Below are positions 49,312-57,083 of a stretch of DNA of 64,000 nucleotides, in pieces. Origin of the DNA: Chitinolyticbacter meiyuanensis. GTDB lineage: Bacteria; Pseudomonadota; Gammaproteobacteria; Burkholderiales; Chitinibacteraceae. The stretch lies in contig NZ_CP041335.1 in NCBI RefSeq assembly GCF_008033135.1, positions 2,795,925 through 2,859,924 of the forward strand, written 5' to 3'. Made by a program: the position numbers and the translations under genes. The notes under the pieces were generated by a model. That model worked only from the letters and a program-made list of their open reading frames with translations. It was not told the origin of the DNA and did not search any database. How positions within the stretch are numbered: position 1 is the first letter of the stretch; each line of letters starts with the position of its first letter.

Positions 49312-50610
49312 ATGCAACCCACACAACAGCGCGCGCTGACCGCCGCCCTGCTCGCCACCACGCTGGCCCTGGCCGCCTGCGGTGGCGGCGGTGGTGATGG
49401 CGGCAGCCAGCCCACCCCCACGCCAACCCCGGCCCCCGCCGGCTTCAGCAAGACGGCGAACTGGACCATCGCGATTCCGGCCACGCCGAATGCCACCGTC
49501 TGCTACGACTTCGATACCCAAGCCGAAGTCGCCGGTTGCACCGGCAACAACTGGGATCTGAAACTGCAGGCCCCGGCAGCCGGACGCAGCACGCCCTCGT
49601 TCTGGAGCAATGGCGGCGTTTCCGGTACCGGCAATGGCGGCGTGTTCGGCAGCCCGCTTGACCACACCTGGACCGAGCTCGCCACCTGGAAGAACGGCAC
49701 CACTGATCCGGCCACCGGTCAGGCCATCCTGCCGACGCTGTACGCCAAGGACAGCCCGAGCAGCGTATTCAGCGGCAGCAACGGCATCGCTTCCGCGGTG
49801 TTCGAGTACGGCGTGGGCGGCGACAACGACCACCTGCTCTACCCGAACTTCAAGGTGCTGGTGATCACCACCGATTCGAGCAAACCCGCCAGCGACCTGA
49901 CGGTGCAGACCTTCGCGCTGCAGCTGACCGGCTACTACGGCGGCGCAGCCGGGACCACCTCGGGCTACCCATCGTTCCGCTGGATCAATCGGGCAGCGGC
50001 TGCCACCGTGCGCACCGCGCAGGTCAATGCAAGCGCCGGCTGGGTCTACTACGACCTGACCGCCAACGGTGGCGCAGGCGCCGTCAGCAGCGAAACCGGC
50101 ACCTGGCAGATCGCCTTCAATCGCTACAACGTCAAGCTCAACGGCGGCAGCTCGGGCAGCGGCACCGTCGCCGGCTTCGTCGGCGCACAGCCGGCCGGCT
50201 TCTACACCGGTACCACCCCGGTCGTGGCCAAGTTCCAGTCCACCACCAACCTCAACGATACGCTGGCCGACCTGCAAGGCACGCTGTCATTGCCGGCCAC
50301 CGCCGCGGCATGGGTCAAGGATGGCCTTAAGTCCACGCTCAACCCGGCAGGCGTGATGAACGGCAGCTACCCGAACATGACCGTGAACTACGGCTGGTAC
50401 ACCTACTACGCCAGCGCTGCGGTCGCGAGCCCGGTCGGCCTCGTCGCCCACCAGCTGAAGGCCAATACCGACCAGGGCTCGCTGCTGCGCTCCGGTGAGG
50501 GCGACAGCTACGCCCGCGTCCGCCTGACCCAGATCCAGTACGCCGATCCGACCAGCGCCACCAGCGCGCAGACCTGGACCTTCCAGTTCGACGTGCAACC
50601 GCGCCCGTAA
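49312..50610 (+). CDS. HmuY-like heme-binding lipoprotein
   Basis: A 432-residue predicted outer-membrane lipoprotein; ribosome site AGGGAG. The lipobox is ALAACGGGGG after a hydrophobic signal, then a Pro-Thr linker (PTPTPTPAPA). The rest shows features I associate with HmuY: YDFDTQAEVAG, WVYYDLTANG, WQIAFNRYNVKLNGG and a late ARVRLTQIQY. HmuY is best known from Bacteroidota, where it captures heme for HmuR. Here it is larger than the classical protein, with inserted segments. The assignment rests on motif and operon context and should be checked against Pfam HmuY. Confidence 0.7.
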   Translation: MQPTQQRALTAALLATTLALAACGGGGGDGGSQPTPTPTPAPAGFSKTANWTIAIPATPNATVCYDFDTQAEVAGCTGNNWDLKLQAPAAGRSTPSFWSNGGVSGTGNGGVFGSPLDHTWTELATWKNGTTDPATGQAILPTLYAKDSPSSVFSGSNGIASAVFEYGVGGDNDHLLYPNFKVLVITTDSSKPASDLTVQTFALQLTGYYGGAAGTTSGYPSFRWINRAAAATVRTAQVNASAGWVYYDLTANGGAGAVSSETGTWQIAFNRYNVKLNGGSSGSGTVAGFVGAQPAGFYTGTTPVVAKFQSTTNLNDTLADLQGTLSLPATAAAWVKDGLKSTLNPAGVMNGSYPNMTVNYGWYTYYASAAVASPVGLVAHQLKANTDQGSLLRSGEGDSYARVRLTQIQYADPTSATSAQTWTFQFDVQPRP

Positions 50611-50638
50611 GCGCCCCCACCAGAGCAACGCCCTCCAT

Positions 50639-50673
50639 ACCGCCTGGCACAAGGGTGTCAGGCGGTTTTTTTC
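50639..50673 (+). terminator. Terminator inside the heme operon
   Basis: ACCGCCTGGCAC/GTGTCAGGCGGT stem (one wobble) followed by seven T. It lies between the HmuY-like gene and hmuS, so HmuS-HmuTUV may be transcribed at a lower level or from an internal promoter. Confidence 0.85.
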
Positions 50674-50698
50674 TCCAACATCGCTTCATGGAGCTGAC

Positions 50699-51763
50699 AT
50701 GAACACTTCCGTCCTCGATCGCGACGCCGCCGCCGATCTGCGCCACCGCCACGCCGAACTCGTTGCAGCCGAACCGCGCCTGCGTATCCGCGAACGCGCT
50801 GCCCGCCTCGGTGCCAGCGAGGCCCAGCTGGTGGCAGCCGAATGCGGTCTGACCTCGACAGAACTCGCCGCCGAAGGCGACGCGCCGATGCAGGCGATCT
50901 TCCGCGAGCTCGGCACGCTCGGCCAGGTGATGGCGCTGTCACGCAACGAATGGTGCGTACACGAACGGTACGGCCGCTACGAAGACATCCAGGCCGGCGG
51001 CCCGGTCGGCTTGGTGCTCGGCCCCGATATCGACCTGCGCATGTTCTTCACCTGCTGGAAATACTGCTATGCGGTGAACGAGAACGACCGCCGCAGCATC
51101 CAGTTTTTCGACAAGGAAGGCGTGGCAGTGCACAAGGTGTTCGTCACCGACGACACCGATGCCGCCGCCTACGACGTGCTGGTCGCCCGCTTCGCGGTGC
51201 GGGGCGCGCGCAACCTGCCAGCGGTCGAGCCCATCGCTACGGGTGCCGAGGCCGATCAGGCCGACGATGCCGCGGCCTTGCGCACGGCCTGGTTGGCGAT
51301 GCAGGACACCCACGAGTTCTTCCCCATGCTGCGCAAGTTCAAGGTCTCGCGCCTGGGCGCCCTCGCGGCAGCCGGCAGCGATCTGGCGCAGCAGGTCCCC
51401 AACGACACGGTGGAAACGGTGCTCACCCGCGCCGCCGAGACAGCACTCTCGATCATGTGCTTCGTCGGCAACCGCGGCATCGTGCAGATCCACAGCGGCC
51501 CCGTACACAAGCTGGTTCGCACCGGCCCCTGGTACAACGTGCTCGACCCCAAGTTCAACCTGCACCTCAATACCAGCGAGATTGCCTCGACCTGGATCGT
51601 CAACAAGCCCACCAGCGATGGCTGGGTGACTTCGGTCGAGATCTATTCCGCCTCCGGCGAGCTTATCGTGCAGTTCTTCGGCGAGCGCAAACCCGGCAAG
51701 CCGGAATTGACCGCCTGGCGCGAACTGCTGGTCGGCCTCGCTCCGCAACCGCTGGCCGCCTGA
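50699..51763 (+). CDS. hmuS: Hemin-degrading/trafficking factor HmuS (HemS/ChuX-type)
   Basis: A 354-residue cytoplasmic heme protein. Two repeated halves are recognisable: RIRERAARLGASEAQLVAAE (about 28-47) and LPMLRKFKVSRLGALAAAG-like. Conserved segments include VMALSRNEWCVHERYGRYEDI, NENDRRSIQFFDKEGVAVHKVFVTDD, LSIMCFVGNRGIVQIHSGPVHKL (about 257-279) and LHLNTSEIASTWIVNKPTSDGWVTSVEIY, the HemS signature. Family members bind heme and pass or cleave it. It sits 88 bases after the HmuY-like gene and 10 bases before hmuT. Confidence 0.93.
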   Translation: MNTSVLDRDAAADLRHRHAELVAAEPRLRIRERAARLGASEAQLVAAECGLTSTELAAEGDAPMQAIFRELGTLGQVMALSRNEWCVHERYGRYEDIQAGGPVGLVLGPDIDLRMFFTCWKYCYAVNENDRRSIQFFDKEGVAVHKVFVTDDTDAAAYDVLVARFAVRGARNLPAVEPIATGAEADQADDAAALRTAWLAMQDTHEFFPMLRKFKVSRLGALAAAGSDLAQQVPNDTVETVLTRAAETALSIMCFVGNRGIVQIHSGPVHKLVRTGPWYNVLDPKFNLHLNTSEIASTWIVNKPTSDGWVTSVEIYSASGELIVQFFGERKPGKPELTAWRELLVGLAPQPLAA

Positions 51764-51773
51764 GGAGATGCCC

Positions 51774-52619
51774 ATGAAACGCTTGTTCTCCGGGCTGCTG
51801 CTTGCCGTTGCCGCCATGTTGCCGCTGGCGGTACAGGCGGCCACCTCGCCGCAGCGCATCGTCGTGCTTGGCGGGCCGATCACCGAGCTGGTGTTTGCAC
51901 TCGATGCCGGCAGCCAGGTCGTTGGTGTCGACGACTCCAGCATCTACCCCGCCGCCGCTCACAAGCTACCCAAGGTCGGCTACTACCGTAGCTTCTCGGT
52001 CGAAGGCGTGATGTCGCTCAAGCCCGACCTGATCCTCGCCTCCGACCAGGCCGGCCCACCCGAGCAGCTGGAGCGACTGCGCAGCTTCGGCCGCCGCGTG
52101 ATCGTGCTCAACTCGCAGCCCACGCTGCGAGGGCTGGAGCAGCGCATCCACGGCGTGGCCGCCGCGCTTGGCAAGGTCGATGCCGGCCGGGCTCTAGTCA
52201 AGCAGGTGAATGATGGCGTCAAGCTCGCCGCCGGCATCAAAGGCCCGCGCACGCTGATCGTCACCAGCCGCGCCAGCCATCCGCTCGACGGCGCCGGTGG
52301 CGGCACTGCCGCCGATGCCACGCTGCGGCTCGCCGGCGGCGTCAACGTGCTGGCTGGTCAACAGGGCTACAAGCCGCTGGCCAATGAAGCGGCCGCTGCA
52401 CTGGCACCGGACGTCATCGTTACCACGCGCATGAGCATCGGCCAGTTCGGCAGCGTGGAAAAGCTGCTCGCCATGCCCGGCATCGCCGCCACGCCCGCAG
52501 CGCGCAACAAGCGCGTGGTGGTGATGGATGACCTGCTGCTGCTCGGCTTCGGCCCGCGGTTGCCTGAAGCGCTGGCCGAGCTGCAGGCCGGCTTCGACGG
52601 CAAGGTCGCCAGGAGATAG
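51774..52619 (+). CDS. hmuT: Heme ABC transporter periplasmic binding protein HmuT
   Basis: About 281 residues. The ATG at 51774 is preferred over 51768 because GAGGAG lies 6 bases upstream of it. Signal peptide KRLFSGLLLAVAAMLPLAVQA, then RIVVLGGPITELVFALDAG (about 25-43), DDSSIYPAAAHKLPKVGYYR, GVMSLKPDLILASDQAGPPEQLERL and RVVVMDDLLLLGFGPRLPEALAEL near the end. The fold is that of cluster III binding proteins for heme and siderophores. It lies in an hmuTUV array. Confidence 0.92.
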   Translation: MKRLFSGLLLAVAAMLPLAVQAATSPQRIVVLGGPITELVFALDAGSQVVGVDDSSIYPAAAHKLPKVGYYRSFSVEGVMSLKPDLILASDQAGPPEQLERLRSFGRRVIVLNSQPTLRGLEQRIHGVAAALGKVDAGRALVKQVNDGVKLAAGIKGPRTLIVTSRASHPLDGAGGGTAADATLRLAGGVNVLAGQQGYKPLANEAAAALAPDVIVTTRMSIGQFGSVEKLLAMPGIAATPAARNKRVVVMDDLLLLGFGPRLPEALAELQAGFDGKVARR

Positions 52620-52626
52620 TGTTAGC

Positions 52627-53661
52627 ATGGCCGCCGTGACTGTCCCGACCGTTTCCCTCCCTCCCGGCCCACGCTGGACCGCACCGCGGTTGTGCGCTCT
52701 GCTTGCGCTACTGCTGCTGCTGACGATGCTCGCCGCCGCCGCCAGCGGCGCAGTCGACATTCCGTTCTCCGCCCTGCCCGGCCTGCTGTTTGCCGCGCCG
52801 GGCACCCCGGATGGGGCGATGTGGCACAGCGTGCTGTGGCAGGTGCGCCTGCCGCGGGTGCTGTTCGCCGTGCTGGTCGGCGGCGGCCTCGCGCTGGCCG
52901 GGGCAGCCATGCAGGCGCTGTTCCGCAACCCGCTCGCCGAACCGGGCCTCGTCGGCATCTCGGCCGGCGGCGCGCTCGGCGCCGTGGCGGCCATCGTGCT
53001 TGGTGGCGCCAGTTTCACGCTGATGGCACCGGCCGCCTTCGTCGGCAGCCTGCTCGCCACGCTCGCGGCCTACCGGCTGGGCCGCATCGGCCACGGCATG
53101 GCCAGCATCCTGCTGGCCGGGGTGGCAATCAATGCGATCTGCTGGGCCATCATTGGCCTGTTCACCTACCTCGCCAACGATGCACAGCTGCGCACGCTGA
53201 CGTTCTGGAACCTCGGCAGCCTCGCCGGGGCCACCTGGCCGCTGCTGGCCTTCCTCGGGCCGTGGACCGTGGTCATCTGTGCACTGCTGCTGCGCGACTG
53301 GCGCGCGATGAATGCGCTATTGCTGGGCGAGCGCGAGGCGCACCACCTCGGTTTCGCCCTGAAGCCGCTGCGCCGTCGCCTGATCGTGCTGACCGCCTTG
53401 CTGGTCGGCCCGCTGGTCGCGGCCACCGGCACCATCGGCTTTGTCGGCCTGGTGGTGCCGCACTTGGTCCGGTTGTCGCTCGGCGCCGACCATCGCGGCC
53501 TGCTGCCAACGGCCATTCTCGCCGGCGCCCTGTCGCTGGTACTGGCGGACTGGCTGGCACGCATCGTCGTCATCCCATCCGAATTGCCCATCGGCGTGGT
53601 CACCAGCCTGATCGGCGGTCCCTTCTTCCTGTGGTTGCTTACTCGTGGCGGTGCACGATGA
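52627..53661 (+). CDS. hmuU: Heme ABC transporter permease HmuU
   Basis: A 344-residue FecCD-family permease. The ATG at 52627 has AGGAGATAG upstream; a longer frame upstream is Cys/Arg-rich and implausible. Markers are the VRLPRVLFAVLVGGGLALAGAAMQALFRNPLAEPGLVGISAGGALGAV segment (about 70-120), NAICWAIIGLFTYLANDAQLRTLTFWNLGSL, GFVGLVVPHLVRLSLGADHRGLLP (about 268-291) and the C-terminal LPIGVVTSLIGGPFFLWLL. It overlaps hmuV by 4 bases. Confidence 0.94.
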   Translation: MAAVTVPTVSLPPGPRWTAPRLCALLALLLLLTMLAAAASGAVDIPFSALPGLLFAAPGTPDGAMWHSVLWQVRLPRVLFAVLVGGGLALAGAAMQALFRNPLAEPGLVGISAGGALGAVAAIVLGGASFTLMAPAAFVGSLLATLAAYRLGRIGHGMASILLAGVAINAICWAIIGLFTYLANDAQLRTLTFWNLGSLAGATWPLLAFLGPWTVVICALLLRDWRAMNALLLGEREAHHLGFALKPLRRRLIVLTALLVGPLVAATGTIGFVGLVVPHLVRLSLGADHRGLLPTAILAGALSLVLADWLARIVVIPSELPIGVVTSLIGGPFFLWLLTRGGAR

Positions 53662-54443
53662 TCACCGCCCGCCATATCGGTTGCCGCCGCGGTCAGCGCA
53701 CGGTGCTGACCGATGTCTCGCTCGAGCTCGCCGCCGGCGAAGTGCTCGGCGTGCTGGGCGCCAACGGCGCTGGCAAATCGTCCCTGCTCGGCGTGCTGGC
53801 CGGTGAGCTCGCTGCCAGCCACGGCGAGGTGCAGATTGCCGGCCGGCCGCTGGCCGAACTCGATAGCGCGGCACTCGCCCGTCACCGCGCCGTATTACCG
53901 CAATCGCCGACACTGAGCTTCGACCTCTCGGTCACCGAAGTGGTCAGCATGGGCGCCTACCCGTACCCCGAGCTTGCGCCTGTGGAAGTCGACGCATTGG
54001 TCGAGCGCGGCTTGCAGCTCGCCGATGGCCTGCACTTCGTCGGCCGCCGCTATCTGCAGCTGTCGGGCGGCGAACAACAACGGGTGCAGTTCGCTCGCGT
54101 GGTGGTCCAGGTACTGGCCGGCAAGCCCGCCAGCAGTGGGGGCTGCCTGTTGCTGGATGAGCCGACGGCCAGCCTCGATCCGCGCCACCAACAGTCGCTA
54201 CTGGCTGCGGCGCACGATCTGGCGCGCGAGGAAAAACTGGCGGTGCTGTGCGTGCTGCACGATGTAAATCTGGCCGCCCGCTGGTGCGATCAGCTGCTGC
54301 TGCTCGCCGGCGGCGAGACCGTTGCCTACGGTGCGCCAGCCGAGGTGTTGACGCCCGATACGCTGCAGCAGGTCTATCAGATCCCGGCCACCGTCGTGCC
54401 CCACCCACATGATGCGGGCCGGCCGTTGGTGTTGTTCGACTGA
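53658..54443 (+). CDS. hmuV: Heme ABC transporter ATPase HmuV
   Basis: A 261-residue ATPase; ATGA overlap with hmuU. Walker A GANGAGKSS (residues 34-42), Q-loop region AVLPQSPTLSFDLSVTEVV, signature LSGGEQQRVQFARV (about 133-146), Walker B GCLLLDEPTASLDPRHQQS (about 163-181) and switch His in VLHDVNLAARWCDQL. Last gene of the heme operon; no terminator is obvious, and the convergent YgfX-like gene stops 4 bases away. Confidence 0.95.
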   Translation: MITARHIGCRRGQRTVLTDVSLELAAGEVLGVLGANGAGKSSLLGVLAGELAASHGEVQIAGRPLAELDSAALARHRAVLPQSPTLSFDLSVTEVVSMGAYPYPELAPVEVDALVERGLQLADGLHFVGRRYLQLSGGEQQRVQFARVVVQVLAGKPASSGGCLLLDEPTASLDPRHQQSLLAAAHDLAREEKLAVLCVLHDVNLAARWCDQLLLLAGGETVAYGAPAEVLTPDTLQQVYQIPATVVPHPHDAGRPLVLFD

Positions 54444-54447
54444 ACCT

Positions 54448-54882
54448 CTAGCTAGGCAGCCCGGAAGATTGCTGCCCGGGTGGCCGGGCCCAGCACAAGC
54501 CGATACGCAGCTGCCGCAGCGCCTCAGCATCGGCCGAATCCGGCCATAGTGTCAGCGTGCCGTGTCGCCCATGTTCGTCGCGATAGCGCAGTACGATCAG
54601 GCTGGAGGTTACCAGCGATCCTGCCGCGATCTCGATCAGCACTGCGCCGCTGCCGCTATCCAGCCAGCGGGTGTCATCGCCGGGCAGTACCAGCACGCCG
54701 TGTGGCTGCGGCTGGCGTAGCGACCACCAGGCAATAGCCCCCACCCAGGCCAGCGCCGCAAGGCGCCACCATCCAGGCACGACCAGTGCGGCCATGGCAG
54801 CCGCAGCATGCACACCCCAGCGCCAGAAAAGCGCACGCCGCGAGGGGCCGAATCGGCATTCCACTGGCGGCGCGCTGTGCAT
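54448..54882 (-). CDS. YgfX/CptA-like small membrane protein
   Basis: A 144-residue protein. Two N-terminal hydrophobic spans (AAAAMAALVVPGWWRLAALAWVGAIAWW, about 25-52) precede a soluble beta-rich part ending TLTLWPDSADAEALRQLRIGLCWARP, which recalls the YgfX family (W/L-P-D-S-x-D-A-x-x-F/L-R-x-L-R). YgfX (CptA) in E. coli is a membrane toxin partnered with SdhE/CptB. No SdhE gene adjoins it here; instead it lies 6 bases after a SIMPL gene. Assignment is moderate. Confidence 0.6.
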   Translation of the reverse strand: MHSAPPVECRFGPSRRALFWRWGVHAAAAMAALVVPGWWRLAALAWVGAIAWWSLRQPQPHGVLVLPGDDTRWLDSGSGAVLIEIAAGSLVTSSLIVLRYRDEHGRHGTLTLWPDSADAEALRQLRIGLCWARPPGQQSSGLPS

Positions 54883-54888
54883 CGACGC

Positions 54889-55605
54889 TTACTCGACCTG
54901 GATCGAGCCGGACACGGTCACACTGAGCTTGCTGTCGCCCCCTTCCAGCGGCGCCGGTGCGGCGCCTGCATCAGCCTCCATCCGCATCATGGCGGCCTTG
55001 GGCATCGGTGGCGGCACGAACGACTGGGTATTCACGTTCACGTTCACCGTGCGCCAGGTCTTGGCGGCCATGCTGCGGCTGATCAGGTCTGCGCGCTGGC
55101 GGAAGGCCTTGAGGCTTTCCTCGATCAGCTCGTTTTCCAGCTTGTCGCGCGTTTCATCGGAGACTCCGTAGTGCACACTGGCAAGCTGCAGCGCGAGGCC
55201 CCCTTCCAGCGGCTGCTGCAGCTGGCCCAAGAGCTTGGACAGCGTTTCGAAATCTCGGCTGGACAAACGCAGCTCGCCGCGGCCACGCCAGCCATCCTGC
55301 TTGTTGCTCTTGCTGCTGTACACCGGATAGGTGCTGTAGCCCGTTCCTTCGGACTTGACGACCGCCTGCTGCTTTACGAGCTTGAGTGCCGCAGCGAGCG
55401 TACGGTTTACCTTGCCGGCCAGGCGCGACGGATCATTGTCGTTCACCTCGACGAACAGCGTGGCAAAGGCCAGATCGTTGTTCACCGCGCGCTGGGCGCC
55501 GGCTTCGAGGTTCACCACGTTGTAATTCAGCGGTTCGGCCTGGGCGGAAACGGCGGCAAGGCCGGCGATCAACACTGACAACGCATGGGCACGGAAGCGG
55601 GGCAT
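54889..55605 (-). CDS. SIMPL (DUF541) domain periplasmic protein
   Basis: A 238-residue protein with a signal peptide (PRFRAHALSVLIAGLAAVSAQA). The SIMPL fold is indicated by FATLFVEVNDNDPSRLAGKVNRTLAAALKLVKQ (about 47-79), YPVYSSKSNKQDGWRGRGELRLSSRDFETLSKLLGQLQ (about 94-131) and LENELIEESLKAFRQRADLISRSM. Related oligomeric SIMPL proteins are periplasmic or outer-membrane-associated with no fixed biochemical role. Ribosome site AAGGAGTTGCC. Confidence 0.88.
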   Translation of the reverse strand: MPRFRAHALSVLIAGLAAVSAQAEPLNYNVVNLEAGAQRAVNNDLAFATLFVEVNDNDPSRLAGKVNRTLAAALKLVKQQAVVKSEGTGYSTYPVYSSKSNKQDGWRGRGELRLSSRDFETLSKLLGQLQQPLEGGLALQLASVHYGVSDETRDKLENELIEESLKAFRQRADLISRSMAAKTWRTVNVNVNTQSFVPPPMPKAAMMRMEADAGAAPAPLEGGDSKLSVTVSGSIQVE

Positions 55606-55629
55606 GGCAACTCCTTGTAGATGCCGCGG

Positions 55630-55989
55630 TCAGTGATAGCCGCGGTCGGATGGCGTGTTATGGATGTCCTCGGAAACACTGTCCATCACGCCCAGGTGGA
55701 TCTCGACGTCGAACCATTCCCAGAACAACTTGAGGTTGCGTTTCTTCGGCCACAGCGCTTCGTCCTCCACCCAGGAGGCAAGTTCCATCTCGAACAGCTT
55801 GTCGGCGATGTCATCGATGTAAGAAATACCATCCTCGGGCTCGCTGGCCTCGGGCACCAGGATCACCGTGCAATCGCTGCGGATATCGTCGAGCGAGAGC
55901 TGGATGTCGTTCCCTGGCAAGGCATTGAGCCAGTCCAGAAAAGCCTGCTTGGGCCGGATCAGTGCTGCCGACCGATCAACGATAAACAT
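55630..55989 (-). CDS. Conserved hypothetical acidic protein
   Basis: A 119-residue soluble protein, first of a three-gene minus-strand run (with SIMPL 24 bases downstream). Tryptophan- and acid-rich: ALIRPKQAFLDWLNALPG, DIRSDCTVILVPE, IADKLFEMELASWVEDEALWPKKRNLKLFWEWFDVEIH. The pattern seems to occur in many beta- and gammaproteobacteria, but no name or role can be given. The start at 55989 has a GGGAG-type site upstream. Confidence 0.7.
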   Translation of the reverse strand: MFIVDRSAALIRPKQAFLDWLNALPGNDIQLSLDDIRSDCTVILVPEASEPEDGISYIDDIADKLFEMELASWVEDEALWPKKRNLKLFWEWFDVEIHLGVMDSVSEDIHNTPSDRGYH

Positions 55990-56099
55990 ATGTTTGAATC
56001 TCCCCTGTTAAAATGCGGCCTTCGCATCGCGCCCCGCGCGGCCACTTCATATTGCACTGCAATAATCGACGCGAGCTTAGCACGCCCGCTACGGCCCTC

Positions 56100-56447
56100 A
56101 TGAACGATTTCACCCATCCACCAGCCACTGCCGATACTCGCAAGATCGCCGCCTGGCGCGCTGCCATCCTGCAGGACAACGCCGCCCAGCCACTGTACGG
56201 CCGCACGCTGGAAGTCAGTACCGGCTCGCTGATCCTCAGTTGCGAGCAGCCATTGCGTGAAGGCGCCCGCGCTCGCGTCTACCTGGAGCTTCCCGGCGAC
56301 GGTGGCGGCGGCCGCCTCTATGCCGATTTCCAGGGCCAGCTGCTGGCGTGCACGCTGATGCAGGGCAGCCGCTATCGCATGCAATGGCGCGTGCTCGAGA
56401 TCGGCGCCAGCCAGCGCCAGGCCATCGAGCGCGCGCTGCAGCGCTGA
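56100..56447 (+). CDS. PilZ-like domain protein
   Basis: A 115-residue protein. The ATG at 56100 is favoured over frame extensions that start in promoter-like sequence of the divergent gene. RKIAAWRAAIL (about 14-24), GRTLEVSTGSLILSCEQPLREGARARVYLELP (about 38-69) and QWRVLEIG fit PilZ: a basic R-x-x-x-R stretch and an xVSxGxL loop, although the loop's first residue is Glu rather than Asp. If real, it may bind c-di-GMP. Its stop abuts the stop of the GST gene. Confidence 0.6.
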   Translation: MNDFTHPPATADTRKIAAWRAAILQDNAAQPLYGRTLEVSTGSLILSCEQPLREGARARVYLELPGDGGGGRLYADFQGQLLACTLMQGSRYRMQWRVLEIGASQRQAIERALQR

Positions 56448-57083
56448 TCACATCGCGGCCAGTGCGGCCTTTGCCTCTTCCACGACCGCCGACACGCTGG
56501 CCCGGCCCAGCGCCCGCTGATACCAGGCGCTGATGCGCGGGTATCGCGCTTCGGCATCGAAAGGCACGGCCAGCGTGCCGGCCAGCGCATTGGCATGCAT
56601 CCACGACAACACCCAGGCGCAATCGGCCAGCGTGAAGTGCTCGCCGGCAAGCCATGGGCCCGCCACACGCTGCTCCAGAAGTGCCAGCGACTGCTCCACC
56701 TGCTGCCATTCCTTCGCGAATCCGGCCTTGTCCTGGCTGTTCACCAGCCCGAAGAAGATGCGGAAGATCTGCGGTGCGGTATAGAGATCGTGCAGGTTGC
56801 ATAGCCAGCGCACCTCGGCACGCTGCGCTGCTGTCTCCGGCATCAGCGCGGGCTGCGGATAGCGCTCTTCCAGGTATTCGTTGATGACTTGTGATTCGCC
56901 GATACGGATGTCGCCATCGATCATGAACGGAATCCGGCCCAGCGGATTCACTGCCTGGAATTCGGGCTTGTCCATCCAGCCGCCAGGTACCGGCTGGCTG
57001 AGATAAGGCAGGCCCTTCTCGCGGAGCGCGATCTTCACCTTGGCGCAGTAGTGCGAGAACGGCACCTGGATCAGCTCGATCAT
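56448..57083 (-). CDS. Glutathione S-transferase family protein
   Basis: A 211-residue enzyme with a thioredoxin-like N-terminal domain: VPFSHYCAKVKIALREKGLPY (about 7-27), NPLGRIPFMIDGDIRIGESQVINEYLEERYP (about 46-76) with the Pro of the cis-loop and ES of the glutathione site. The helical C-domain has GPWLAGEHFTLADCAWVLSWM (about 142-162). Substrate unknown. Its ATG overlaps the rnr stop (ATGA, 57080-57083), so translation is likely coupled to rnr. Confidence 0.9.
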   Translation of the reverse strand: MIELIQVPFSHYCAKVKIALREKGLPYLSQPVPGGWMDKPEFQAVNPLGRIPFMIDGDIRIGESQVINEYLEERYPQPALMPETAAQRAEVRWLCNLHDLYTAPQIFRIFFGLVNSQDKAGFAKEWQQVEQSLALLEQRVAGPWLAGEHFTLADCAWVLSWMHANALAGTLAVPFDAEARYPRISAWYQRALGRASVSAVVEEAKAALAAM

